Source of the DNA: Dillenia suffruticosa
Lineage: Eukaryota > Streptophyta > Magnoliopsida > Dilleniales > Dilleniaceae
DNA length: 64,000 nt
NCBI GenBank assembly: GCA_033439265.1
Contig: JAVTVX010000004.1
Coordinates: 16,877,701 to 16,941,700 of the forward strand
Direction: 5' to 3'
Shown here: positions 46,071-57,540 of the stretch, piece after piece
Numbering within the stretch: position 1 is the first letter of the stretch
Layout of the letters: each line of letters starts with the position of its first letter
Program-made: the position numbers and the translations under genes
The notes under the pieces: model-generated
The model's input: the letters and a program-made list of their open reading frames with translations, nothing else
What the model was told of the DNA's origin: nothing
The model's database searches: none

Positions 46071-47776
46071 CGATATTCAACTAGAGGGGGTGAATAGTTG
46101 AATATGGATCTTTTTGTGTTTTTTTAACAAATTTAGAAACTTCTAACAAAAGAAATGAGTAATGAAAAATAGAGAAAATCAAAGCTTTTTATAGTAGTGC
46201 CACCAAACTCGGTGTACGTCCACTCTCAGACTCCCCTTAGATTTTTCACTAGTAACTTAAGGATTCAATCTTTACAGTGTTTTTACCTAACACTACATTC
46301 CAATCCTTCACAAATTGACTTTTTACTCTCAAGATCTAAAGCAGTGACTCATATTCGTTGGTCTTTTGACACTTTGCTTGAATTGAAAAATAAATGTTAG
46401 GAATGGAGGCTTTTTATCCTCAGATGTGACAAATTATGAACAGGTTTATGAAATTCTGAGGCAGATAAAAGAATTGAACAACATAAATAAATAAGCAAAT
46501 GTAAGTGAGAATTTTTCAAAATATTTAATCAAGCATTTAGATTCGTCTCTTTTTATTTTCGCTTCAGCTCTCTGGTATTTATTGATACATTGAAGAGATC
46601 CGTTGGTGGTTGTTGAGGGTTGTTGTGTTCGGACGTTATGCAATTAATGTCTGCCATGAATACTCTGCAACAGTACCCATTTTTTGCTCTAAACCTCCAA
46701 CTTTTAACTAAGCCAATCAATGCTAGTTTATGCTACATTAAGATGTTAGAGTGATAGAAATGGAAATAATCAGAGAATCAGGAAAATGAAGTGGCCGTTG
46801 AGTTTAAATCTATTTCGCAGATTTGGTTTCTGACAATTTCGGGTCGATATGTTTAAGAGGCACCTGAATTCAAAAATTTGTAGTGTATTTTTAAACAAAC
46901 AGATTTACAAAATTGTGTTAAGGTCGACAAGATCAAGTATCAAATAAAATAGGTGGACACAAAAGTTTAAATTGGTTGATGTGTGTATGCATGTCGACAA
47001 AAGTGAGGATAGTCGATGTGTGATTTTAAGAAGTTAATAAATATCAGTCAACAAGTCTATTATATACATCGATATATTACTATACAAGAAAAAATTGTTG
47101 AATCTATACAAATGAATTGGTCAGTGTGTGTATGTGTGTCGACAATAATGAAGGTAGGTCAATGTGTGAACTTAATGAACAAAAACTTCCAAGTCGACAA
47201 GTTTTCTTCAAACATCAACGTATCACTATTCAATACTAAAATAGGTAGACCTAGCTTCTAAATTGGAGGACGTGGCTTATAAAATAGGTCGATATGTTGC
47301 TTTCATGTCGACATGGTTAATAACAGGTCAATGTGTAATACTTAGAAAACAAGTGAAACAAGTCAACAAATTATTGGACACATCGATATCCTAGTATTTT
47401 TGCCTAGTGTATATTGATATGTATCAAAGATAGGTCGATGCACATCTAAAATTGTTTGACATATCACTCTAAATTTGTCCACTTGAGACTGTTCAGGTCA
47501 ATGTGGATTAGATTTAGGTTGATGTGTTTGCTGCTGTGTCGATGTGTTTTTACTTAGCTATTTTCATCATTATTCTTATAATGCAGGTTGACATGTCTTG
47601 CTCATCAGGTCGATGTATTTAGGGTTGAGTTAACATTGGTTGACATAGAGCTTAAATTGGTGGACCTGAGATGTAGGTCGATGTGCTCTAAGATTAGGTC
47701 GATAAGATGTGCGGACTTTTGATTCCTAATTTCTTTTCTGATTTTCTTTGAATTTGTTTTCTTTCATTCTAACAAT
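46071..47776 (-). repeat. 3' LTR of element G
   Basis: On the minus strand it starts TGTTAGAATG at 47776, right after a polypurine tract, and ends GAATATCG at 46071 (GAATATCA in the other LTR). The stretch 46850-47710 is filled with scattered GGTCGATGTG-type repeats. Confidence 0.85.
46850..47710. repeat. Dispersed GGTCGA(T/C)(G/A)TG repeats in G 3' LTR
   Basis: The motif and its variants (AGGTCGATGTG, GTCGACAAG, GGTCAATGTG) recur every 20-60 bases in both orientations (TCGA is palindromic). The same landscape is seen at 56515-57480. Confidence 0.85.
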
Positions 47777-47792
47777 CTCCCAATTTTTTATG
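47777..47792 (-). promoter_or_regulatory. Polypurine tract of element G
   Basis: The minus strand reads AAAAAATTGGGAGAT directly before the LTR start TGTTAGAATG. Confidence 0.75.
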
Positions 47793-48796
47793 ATGAAAAA
47801 ACTCCCTATGTTTTACCTATAATCTTGGATCCATTTTGATTCTACCTAGATGACATTTGCTTCACTTAGCATTGCATTTGGAAGTCTGCACTTAGTTACT
47901 TGCACACTTTTGCATTTAGTCTACATCTCTCTTACTTAGTCACCTGCACACTTCTACATTTCTTACCCTTAATCTCACATTCTCACCATACACTTAGTAT
48001 GTACACTTCTTATTTTTCACATTTTTCTCCTCCTTTTTGTCATCAATAAAAAGGCACCAATACTTAGACAACATAGCATTCTTCATTTGCCAGATATACT
48101 CCACAGCACCAATACTTTTCCTATACACATTCTGCATACATCTACATATCTGCATCTCAATTAACAAATGACACTTCACCTATACATCTGCACATACTGC
48201 ATACTTTACCTATATTAATACTTTACCTTATACATATGCATGCATAGGACACTTCACTTAATACATGACATTTCTTATTGACATATACTGCACATATGCA
48301 CTCGACATACATCTAGCTGTAATTGATATAGTCATATACATGTGTGCTTTAGTTTATCATCTCAAGTTCTGACACATCTGCATACTATTCATTACAACCA
48401 TCATTCACATACATGTCTATATATCTACACACTTCAGCATATCCGCCTACACTCCCCTTTAATCACGAGTACATATACTCCCCCTCAATTAGTACACACA
48501 CTCCTCATCAATCAGTACAAAGCCATTTCAGAATAATCAACACATTTCCAATAAAAAGTATTACTTCATTCCATTATCACATATTCAAATAGTATTACTT
48601 CATCAAAGAGAACAAAAAGCACATTAGGTTATCAATGCATTTTGAATAGATGAACAAATATATAATGAGCTATCAAATTGCATTGTCAAATAAAAATTTA
48701 CACATCACAGGAAGATTAATGTCTCATAGTGCATTCAAGATAAAATCCAAATGAATAAAAAATGATTAGGCAATTAAAAGATGACAAGTACCTAAA
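47793..48796. other. Non-coding stretch of G between extra gene and 3' LTR
   Basis: Minus strand is rich in TGTATG/TGCAGATGTG-like repeats of purine-pyrimidine character (48100-48500). I see no coding signal. Confidence 0.5.
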
Positions 48797-49237
48797 CTAG
48801 TAAGATTTTGATGGTTTTGGATCATTCTTTGATTTTCCTTTTTCTTTGACCAATGAGTCCAATTTTTCCTTAACACCTTCAAGTTCCATCTTTACAAAGC
48901 AACTCATTTGCCCTATCATGGTTTGCCTTCTTTCAATGTTTTGTAATTTTTCCCAAATCATTTCAAGTATGATTGGTTGAATGCTTGAAGGTTAACCTTC
49001 TTCTAATCTTTTTTCTTTCCTTGGTGCATTTTCAGTGGCTTCTTCAGTATCATCATCAATCTCTTCAGCATGTCTTTTGCTTGCTCCCCCTTCCTTTCTC
49101 ACCCAATCTTCTTCACTATTACTCATCCATCTTGCTCTCAACATTGAGGATACACTGATTGCATTCTTTTCATTCAACTCAATTACCATATCTTGTTCCA
49201 ATTTCACAAGATTGTTTTGATAAAATATCAATAATCA

Positions 49238-49245
49238 TGCTAGCA
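49238..49245. repeat. Left target-site duplication of MITE (TGCTAGCA)
   Basis: An 8 bp palindromic sequence repeated at 49669-49676. An 8 bp duplication is diagnostic of hAT transposons. Confidence 0.85.
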
Positions 49246-49668
49246 TAGAGAAGAGCCCGGGCCGGTTTGGGCCCGAAAACCGGCCCGGCCGGCCCTGAAA
49301 AAGCCCGGCTCGTGAACCGGCCCGGTGCTACAGTAACCCAAACCGGACCGAACCGGGTACTGTAGCGGGCCGGGCCGGTTCAAGGGTTTTTGGAACAGTG
49401 AACCGGCCCGGCCCGGCCGGTTCCAACCGCTCTTTGACCCTTTTTTTTTTTTGAATTTTTTTTTTTAAATTTTCCCCCTCCTTGTTTGGCCAAACCGGCC
49501 CGCCGGTTCTGGTTCAGCAGGCCGGGCCGGTTCAAGCAAAAAAAATTTTGGAACCGGCCCGGCCCGGCCCGGACTGACCTAGGAACCGCAGCCAGCCCGG
49601 CCCGCGGTTCCTGGAACCGCCCTTGAACCGGACCGGGCCCGGCCCGGCCCGGCCTGGTTACATGTCTA
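49246..49668. mobile_element. hAT-like MITE, 423 bp, GC-rich
   Basis: The ends read TAGAGAAGAGCCCGGGCC on the left and, reverse complemented, TAGACATGTAACCAGGCC on the right: imperfect inverted ends beginning TAGA. An 8 bp duplication flanks it. The body is packed with CCGGCCCGG-type units in both orientations plus a T-rich centre (about 49440-49475), so the strand can fold extensively. It has no coding capacity. Plant hAT MITEs beginning TAG and full of GGCCGGGCC units are common. It lies within the extra gene of element G. Confidence 0.85.
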
Positions 49669-49676
49669 TGCTAGCA
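49669..49676. repeat. Right target-site duplication of MITE (TGCTAGCA)
   Basis: Exact copy of 49238-49245. Confidence 0.85.
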
Positions 49677-50449
49677 TATGGTAAAATAGAGCTTCCAGAC
49701 CTATGTGTTGCTATCATGAAGTCAGGAACTATGAAGTGTACTTTGGGATTCTTCCTAGTAATGATACAAGCCATTAACAAATATTCTCTTGAGACAGTAG
49801 TATAGTTCCCATACCTAGGTCTTAACAGATGTGACACATCAAATGCAAGATGCGTTCATGGAAACTAAGTTCGGTGGCACTAGTTTTTACCACATTCAAA
49901 TTCTTATCACCAAAAAGAATTCTAGCATTTTTCAAATAGCTAGATTTCATGTACGTTTCACATTTATCATACGATATACATGAAATACCACTTTCTTGAC
50001 ATATATTCCTATGTGTTACTTTAATTTTCTTTCCATTCACAAAGGTTCTAAATTAAATGCATATGAGACATAGTGATCATCCAAAATTATTCGTGTCTCA
50101 TTCTCAGTTTCATCAAACATTACTTTGATGTCATTGTAAAACAGTTTAACAGCCTTACTTCGATTTATTGAAATTCATGAGTGATGAATTGTAGGGTAGA
50201 TTCTGGTTTTTGAGGAGGAGTTGGTGGTTTCGCAGTTCACGTGGATGAGGATTTTGATGATAGACCTTTGGCCACGGGTTTTGAAGATTGTTTAGAAGAC
50301 TCCGAAGATTTCTTGATAGGTAATTTCATCTTAGGTGCCATAGGAAGTTCGATTGTTGCAGAGAGAAGATGTTCTAGGGTTTCAAACGATTAGGGTTTAA
50401 CGAATTAGGGTTTCGAAAGAAGAGGAAAAGTTTGAAATGTGAAGAATAG

Positions 50450-50745
50450 TTAGATAGGTCGATGTGTTGATCATATTTTATTTTGCATGTCACAGGTCAA
50501 CATTTTTACATACACATCGATCTATTTAATGATTTTTATGAGACATCGAGTCAACACATTATTAAAGGCATCAACCTGATTTCCTATTGCTGCGCAGGTC
50601 AACATACTTAAATACGGGGTCGACATATTGCCTTCTGTTTTTTTATTCTAAATGTTAGGTTGATAAGTATTCAAATCCAACGACTAGTAGGTCGACATGA
50701 TTTTACATTCTTTAAATTTGTCAACATATTTAAGATAGGTCGATC
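50450..50745. repeat. Internal patch of LTR-type GGTCGATGTG repeats
   Basis: Seven or more GGTCGA/GTCGACA/GGTTGATAAG variants lie between RNase H and the extra gene. They match the repeats in both LTRs of G although this is internal DNA. Confidence 0.7.
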
Positions 50746-50849
50746 TGATGTTCGTTTTTAAACTATGAGTGTACTATGTTTTTTATATCTTCTTTTCTAT
50801 TTCTCTATTTCTGTCATTTCTAATTCTCTTCTGAGTTCACAAAATCTAT

Positions 50850-51860
50850 TTTTATCTAAAGATTTGGTAAGAATGTTATCATTTATTTTTGAGTCTCAAT
50901 ATATTCAACAACAATTTCATTTTTCAGAACATGATCTCTGATAAAGTGATATCTTACTTCAATGTGTTTAGTTCATGAATGATGAACTCGGTTCTTTGTT
51001 AGGTTTATTACACTTATGTTATCACATTTAATTAGTATACAATCGAAGTCTAACCCATAGTCCTTTATTTGGTGTTTGATCCAAAGGATCTGTGCAGTGT
51101 ATTATCTAGCTGAAATATATTTTATTTCGATTGTCAACAATGTTACACTGTTTTGTTTCTTAGAGGACCATGATACTAACATGATTTCAAAGAATTGATA
51201 ACTACCACTAGTACGCTTTCTATTTATTTTCCATCCGACAAAGTTAGCATCACAGAATCCATGTAACTGAAAGTTTGAATTTTTGTCATACCAAAGACCT
51301 AAATGTATGGTTTCTTTTAGGTATCTAAAGATTCTTTTGACGGCTACTAATGAATCTAGTAAAAAGGCATACACTTAATTGTATGTCCGGTCTTGAAGTA
51401 GTGAGATACAATAGAAATCCAATCATGCTTCTGTATAGTTTTTGACAGACTGATTTGCCATTTTTATCTTTATCTAATTTTATACTTGTACTCATTGGAG
51501 TAGCATTTCCCTTGTAATCATTGAATCCAAAGCTTTTAATAAGGTTATATTTTGATTGATTGATAAAAATTTTATTATCTGATTGCTTAATTTGAAATCC
51601 AAGAAAACAATTTAACTCTCCTATTATACTCATTTCCCCTACATTTTTGTTGTAAATTCTTCACTCATTTTTATACTAGTTCCTCCGAGGATTACGTTGT
51701 CTACGTATATTTGTATTATCAGAAAGTTATTTTTTTTTCTTTTGATAAAGAGGGTTGTATCTATCTTTCGTCTTTCAAAATTGTTTTCAATTAGATAGTT
51801 ATTGAACCTTTCATACCAAGCTTTAGGAGATTGTTTCAGACCATACAAAGTTTTGGTCAA
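50850..51860 (-). pseudogene. pol: Copia G reverse transcriptase end and RNase H
   Basis: Minus-strand motifs: TKTLYGLKQSPKAWYERF (51857-51804), then QIYVDNVILGGTS, where the catalytic YVDD has become YVDN. Next are GELNCFLGFQIKQS, PMSTSIKLDKD, YRSMIGFLLYLTTSRPDI, and the RNase H part GFCDANFVGWKINRKRTSG, VSWSSKKQNSVTLLTIEIKY. The C-terminal DNISVINLTKN and KHIEVRYHFIRDHV segments follow with stops. Several frameshifts occur. Confidence 0.88.
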
Positions 51861-53549
51861 TTTGTAAACATGTTTAGGGAATTTTGGATTTTAAAGCCAG
51901 GTAATTGTTCTACATATATAGTTTCATTCAAATATCTATTCAGAAAATCACTCTTAATATCCATTAATATAATTTAAAGTTCATAAAACAAGAGACTGCT
52001 AGGAATATTCTAATTGATTCAAATCTAGACACTGGAACATATATTTCATCATAGTCAATTCCCTCCTCTTGACTATATCCTTTGGCCACTAATCTTATAT
52101 TGTTTCTTGTGATTGTTCCATACTTATCAAGTTTGTTTCTGAATACCTATTTAGTTCCTATCATAGATCGATATGATAGTTTAGGAATAAGATTTCATAT
52201 TTTGTTTCTTTCGAATTAATTTAATTCATCTTACATGACCACTATTCAATTTTCATCTCCTAAGACTTCTTTCACATTTTTAGGTTCATTCTAAGAAATG
52301 AAGGCTATATATTCTCATTGGTTTTGCAAAGCTGATCTAGTTTTGACACCTGAGTTAACATCTCCTATTATATTTTCTGGATTTAGATCTTTTTTGATTT
52401 GGAGGTATTTGATTTCACGTTCTTGTTGAGTTTTATTCTTTTCTTCTTGTTCGTTGATTTCATTAGCTTCTTTTTTTTTTTTAGGAATTCATGTCATCAG
52501 TAAGGTTTAATTCATTTAAATTTTTAGTAACCACTTCATCATCTAATTTTCTTTGACGAGAGTCATCAAATTCAACATGATTTATTCTTCTACTATCATG
52601 GTTCTATTGTTATAAAGTCTATATGCCTTACTTGTTATGGAATACCCTAAGAAGATTGCTTCATCACTTTTGACATCAAATTTTCTTAAAACTTATTTTC
52701 CATTATTCAGGACAAAACATTTACATCTAAAGACTTTAAAATACCCTATGTTTGGCTTTCTTCCATTGTATAGTTCATAGGGTGTTTTCTTTAGAATTGG
52801 TTTGATTTGTGCTCTATTTAGAATGTAGCACATAGTATTAATAGCTTCTGCCCAAAAGGATTTTGGTAAATTTGCTCATAGAGCATGGTCCTAACTATTT
52901 CTTGCAGAGAACTATTCTTTCTCTCTACATCCCATTTTGTTGAGGTGTTCTATGTGTTGAAAAGTTATGGTCAATATCATGATTGCTATAGAATTCCTCC
53001 ATGGTTCTATTTTCAAATTCTTTGTTATGATCATTTCTAGTGCTTTTAACTGACATTCCCTTTCATTTTGAATTTTCTTACACAATTTGATGAAAGCTCA
53101 CTAGCTTCCTCCTACTTGGTAAGAAATAGAACCCATGTGTATTTAGAGTAATCATCAATGATTACAAAACCATAATGTTTTCCACCTAAACTTTGAGTTC
53201 TTGTTGGACCAAACAAATCAATGTGAAGAAGTTCCAAAGGGTTACTAGTTTATGCACAATTTTTTTGTTTAAAAGAAGTTTTGGTTTGTTTTCTTTTCAT
53301 ACACATATCATACAATCTATCCTTTTCGAATTTCAATTTAGGTGGATCTTTCACTATGTCTTTCCTAACTAGCTTTGAGATTGTGTCTATACTTGCATGT
53401 CCTAGTCTTCTGTGCTATAGCCATGATGTGTTTTTACTCACTGCAACTAAGCATGATTCATTCAGAATTTCTGTGTTTTAAATCTATCACATAGATGTTT
53501 CTTCTTCTATGGCCAGTAAATTTAATACTACCAGAGGCTTTGTCAATGA
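51861..53549 (-). pseudogene. pol: Copia G integrase to early reverse transcriptase, badly decayed
   Basis: Only short recognisable stretches remain in changing frames, so this is placed mainly by order between protease and reverse transcriptase. Fragments read as FGPTRTQSLGGKHYGF and WVLFLTK-like text (about 53210-53115, IHFDLFGPT...FVIIDDY region of integrase) and a region near 52680-52890 like the Copia post-integrase AEAINTMCYILNR motif. Confidence 0.65.
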
Positions 53550-53830
53550 TTAAGATGCATCAGATTCAAACATTACTATATAGCCTTTGTCACACAATTG
53601 GCTAACACTCAACAGACAAAATTTAAGTCCAGAAACAAGAAGAACATTCTGAATTTGAGAGTTAGTAGACTTACTTCCAATATTTCTTATTCCAATGACA
53701 TTTCCTTTTGAGTTGTCACTAAAAGCAACCTTTCCACCTTTGTTGCTCTTGAGATATGAGAATTTTGATATATCTCCAGTCATGTGCCTTGAACAGCCAC
53801 TGTCTAGGCATCATACTAACTTCCTAGGAG
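53550..53830 (-). pseudogene. pol: Copia G protease region
   Basis: CLDSGCSRHMTGDISKFSYL is readable from about 53808 downward, keeping the D-S-G protease triad and the HMTG signature of Copia. It continues through VLLVSGLKFCLLSVSQLCDKG, the usual link to the pre-integrase domain. Confidence 0.88.
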
Positions 53831-54069
53831 ACTCTTGATTTCAAACATACCTACAATAAGATTCAATCATACCTTTGCATTGGGTACCTACATCTTCTTG
53901 GGTCCGACTGAGTTAGCTTTAAATTGATTTTTAGGGATCCATTATAAATTCATTCTTGATGAGTTCAGAAACCAACAAGTGTAAATAGAGTGTCCAATGT
54001 TTTTGCAGTATGCACAATAATTGTTAATAACACTTGTTTCTTAATATTGGCTGAAAATTTGTTTCTAAG

Positions 54070-55680
54070 TTTGCAATTCTCTGACTTGTGCCCAATTTTC
54101 ATGCATGTGTGGCATCTTTGTAATTTGATATTTTCAGAACTTGGCACAAAGAATTTATATTACTTTTTCTGAGTTTGAGTTGGATTATATCCTAATCCAG
54201 CCTTATCAAATACGGCTCTTTGTGCTCCTAGTATGGCATCTAGTTTTTCTTGAACTTGAATGAACTTCATTAGTATAGTAGTTTGTTTAAGGTTCTTTTC
54301 CTTCTATTCATTCAGTTCTTTCCTTAGAGCTATGTTTTCATTTGTCTGTTTCTGACTAACCTTTTCTAGTTGTTTATCATTTAATTCCTTTTCAAAATGA
54401 GCAATTTTCAATTCTAATTCAACATTTTTCTTTCTTAATACACTTGCTTCAGTTTTTTATTCTTCTAAAGTCTTAATAGTTTGAGTTAAGTCTTTTTTTA
54501 ATAAATTATTTTTCATTTTTATTCTTTTTAATTCTTTGAGTCATTCTAGCATTACCTCATGTAGTTCAGTGATGGTAAAGTTGTTTTCATTAGAATCATA
54601 ATAAGAGAAATAGGAAGTAGAATTTACCTCACTGTTGGAAAGTTCTTTGTTGGCCATGAAGCATATGTTGGCCATTCCTCTGCTTATTCTTCATCACTTG
54701 AGCTAGAATCTTCATCACTCCAAACTGCAAGTGTCTTATTTTTTTTTATTCTCTTTTCTTTCCTTTTTATTCTTCTTTTCATCCCTTTTTGGTTGGGGAC
54801 AATCAGCTTTATATGCCCTAATTTCTTACATTCAAAACACCTAATTTCTCTTTCTTCTTTGGCTTTTTAAAAAATGATTTTTTCTTGTTTCTTTTTCTCA
54901 TCATGAACTTTTTGAATCTTCTGGCCAAGAGTGCTTCATCTTCTTCATTTGAATTTGAAGTGCTTTCATCACTGTTAACTTTTGGAGCCACTCCTTTGCT
55001 TTTTCATCTTTTGCTAGCTCCTTTACATTCAGTTTCATCTCATGGGCTATTAAAGATCGCATAAGTTTATCTATTGTTAGGGTTTCAAGATTCTTAGATT
55101 TTTCTATTGCAGTAACCTTAGGCTCTCATGAATTTGACAGACTTCTCAAGATTTTGTCCATCATATTTTCTTGAGGAATTCTCTTTCCAAGTAATCTCAA
55201 CTCATTTGTTACCTTATTGAATCTTGTTATCATTTCACTGATTGTTTCTCCTTCTTTCATTTTGAAGACCTTGTACTCGTGCTTTAGTAGTTTGATTTTG
55301 TTCTTGTTAACTTGATTAGTACCTTCTTAAGTTTCTTCGAGTTTTTCCCAGACTTCCTTTACTGTGATGCATGATGAGACTCGACTATATTCGTTGGCAC
55401 TCAGAGCTAAGTGAAGGATATTTATAGCTTTGCAGTTGGTTTGATAAGCCTTCTTATGATTCATTGTCATATTTTTCAACTTGATCGGCACACGCATACC
55501 ATCAATTTCTTCAGTAGGAAATTCAACTCATTCTTCAATTATTTCCTATGCATTTAGATCTTGTGCAATTATGAAATTGTGCATTTTTTGCTTCCAGTAA
55601 CTGTATTTGCTTATGTTGAAGAAGGGTGCATAATTTGTTGAGCAAGTTTTTACTGGTATATTATTTCCATTGATGGCCAT
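54070..55680 (-). pseudogene. gag: Copia G gag
   Basis: The start is the ATG at 55680-55678 (MAINGNNIPVKTCSTNYAPF). The plant Copia gag core is readable: VSSCITVKEVWEKLEET (about 55385-55335), then EGTNQVNKNKIKLLKHEYKV and MKEGETISEMITRFNKVTNE, then KVTAIEKSKNLETLTIDKL. Stops interrupt it at several points. A charged coiled-coil-like stretch follows (about 54560-54280). A CCHC knuckle, CHTCMKIGHKSENC, is intact near 54120-54075. Confidence 0.85.
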
Positions 55681-55724
55681 TTAGATTTTTAGTACCAAAT
55701 TGTTAGACTTTTTATCAACACTCC

Positions 55725-55739
55725 CTCTCTGATACCAAA
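55725..55739 (-). promoter_or_regulatory. Primer binding site of element G
   Basis: The minus strand reads TTTGGTATCAGAGAG immediately after the LTR end. TGGTATCAGAG matches the initiator Met-tRNA complement. Confidence 0.85.
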
Positions 55740-57540
55740 TGATATTCAACTAAAGGGGGTGAATAGTTGAATATGATCTCTTTGTATTTTTTTAACAAAT
55801 CTAGAAACTGCTAACGAAAGAAATGAATAATAAAGAACAAAGAACACCAAAGCTTTTATAATGGTTCCACCAAACTCAGTGTACGTCCACTTCCAAACTC
55901 CCATTGGATTTTTCACTAACAATTTAAGGATACAAACTTGATTATAGGTTTAAGTTCAACATTTACAATGTTTCTACCCAACACTACTTCCAATCCTTCA
56001 CAAATTGACTTTTTACTCTCAAGATCTAAAGTAATGACTCACACTCTTTAGTCTTTTGACACTTTGCTTGAATTGAAAAATAAATGTTAGGAATGGAGAC
56101 TTTCTATCATCAGATGTGACAAATTGTGAACAGGCTTTTGAAATTCTGAGACAGATAAAAGAATTGAAGAACACAAATAAATATACCCAATGTAAGTGAG
56201 AATTTTTCAAAATTTTCAATCAAATATTCAGATTTGTCTCTTTTTTTCTTCGCTTCAGCTCTTTGGTATTTATTGATACATTGAAGAGATCCATTGGTGG
56301 TTATTGAGAGTTGTTGTGTTCGGACGTTATGCAATTAATGTCCGCCATTAATACTCTGCAACAGTACCCATTTTTCGTGCTGAACCTCTATTCCATTACT
56401 AACGCCACTTTTAACTTAGCTAATCAATGCTAGTTTATGTTGCATTCGAATGTCAGGGAAACAAAGTGGCCATTAAGTTCAAATCTGTTTCGTAAATTTG
56501 GTTTTTAATAATCTCGGGTTGACATGTTTAAGAGGCACATCGACCTGAATTAAAAAATTCATAGTGTATTTTTGGGTAAACAGGTCGATAAGATTATGTA
56601 CAAGTCGACAAGATCAAGTATCAAATAAAATAGGTGGACACACAGGTTTAAATTGGTCGATGTATGTGTGCATGTCAACAAGAGTAAAGAGAGATTGATG
56701 TGTGATTTTAAGGAGTCAATAAATATTAGGTCGACAAGTCTACTATATATATCGACATATTGATAAGCAAGAAAAAATTGGTGGACCTGTACAAATGAAT
56801 TGGTCGATGTATATATGTGTGTTGACAAGAATAAGGGTAGGTCAATGTGTAAACTTAATAAACAAAAACTAATAGTTCAACAAGTTTTTTTCAAACATCA
56901 ACGTATCACTATTCAATACTAAAATAGGTGGACCTGTCTTCTAAAATTGGTCGATGTGTTAGGATAGGTCGACAAGGTTAGATAGCAGGTCGATGTGTGA
57001 TAGGTAGCAACACTATATCAGGTCGACATGTTTTGGTCTCACATCGACATATTCTTGTGTCTTCTTGAAATTGGTGGACATGGCTTATGAAATAAGTCGA
57101 TGTATTTCTTTCATGTTGACATAGTTAATAACAGGTCAATGTGTAATACTTAGAAATCAAGTGAACGAGTGGACAAGTTATCGGGCACATCGATGTCCTT
57201 GTATTTTTACTTAGTGTATGTCGATGTGTATCAAAGATAGGTCGATGCGCTTCTAACATTGGTCGGCATATCACTTTAAATTTGTCCACTTGAGAAATGG
57301 GTCGATGTGTTTGCAAGTGTGTCGATGTGTTTTTACTTAGCTATTTTCATTGTTATTCCTATAATGCAGGTCCACATGTCTTGCTCATTAGGTCGATGTG
57401 TTTAGGGTTGAGTCAAAATTTATTGACATATGGCTTACAGATCGATGTGTTCTAAGATTAGGTCGAAGAGATGCGCAGATTTCTAATTCCTAATTTCTGT
57501 TCTGATTTTTTTTTTTAAATTGTTTTCTTTCATTCTCTCA
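55740..57540 (-). repeat. 5' LTR of element G
   Basis: On the minus strand it starts near 57540 (TGAGAGAATG against TGTTAGAATG in the 3' LTR) and ends GTTGAATATCA at 55740. The repeat-rich part spans 56515-57480. The outer edge is less certain than the inner one. Confidence 0.78.
56515..57480. repeat. Dispersed GGTCGATGTG repeats in G 5' LTR
   Basis: At least ten close copies of GTCGATGT(G/A) plus many variants (GTCGACAAG, GTCGACATG). Some stretches are longer than in the 3' LTR, notably 56940-57060. Confidence 0.85.

Larger units (their letters stand above)
48797..50342 (-). pseudogene. Extra gene of Copia G downstream of RNase H (broken)
   Basis: The reading starts at 50342 (MAPKMKLPIKKSSESSKQSS), lysine/serine rich, and ends at a stop at 48797. 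The middle contains HLLRPRYGNYTTVSREYLLM and a related segment ending HRSGSSILPYAS (about 49850-49680). This resembles the plant-specific 'putative plant transposon protein' family often found in retroelements. The C-terminal part is acidic and charged (EEIDDDTEEATENAPRKEKR, then KLDSLVKEKGKSKNDPKPS), likely partly coiled. Stops and frameshifts occur in the N-terminal half. A MITE (49246-49668) splits it. Without the MITE it would be about 370 codons. The family match is from memory of its motifs. Confidence 0.55.
46071..57540 (-). mobile_element. Ty1/Copia element G with long LTRs and an extra gene
   Basis: Minus-strand order is 5' LTR (57540-55740), primer site, gag, zinc knuckle, protease, integrase traces, reverse transcriptase, RNase H, repeat patch, extra gene, polypurine tract and 3' LTR (47776-46071). 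The internal region is about 7.96 kb including a 431 bp MITE-plus-duplication. LTRs are about 1.7-1.8 kb and roughly 88% identical over the first 150 bp. Frames are heavily broken. No clean target-site duplication is visible. Size and the extra downstream gene recall SIRE/Maximus-like Copia, but lineage is an inference. Confidence 0.88.

Noticed and set aside
46850-57480. GGTCGATGTG repeats as a CRISPR or satellite array
   Set aside because: Spacing and orientation are irregular, units are too short and variable, and they occur inside LTRs.
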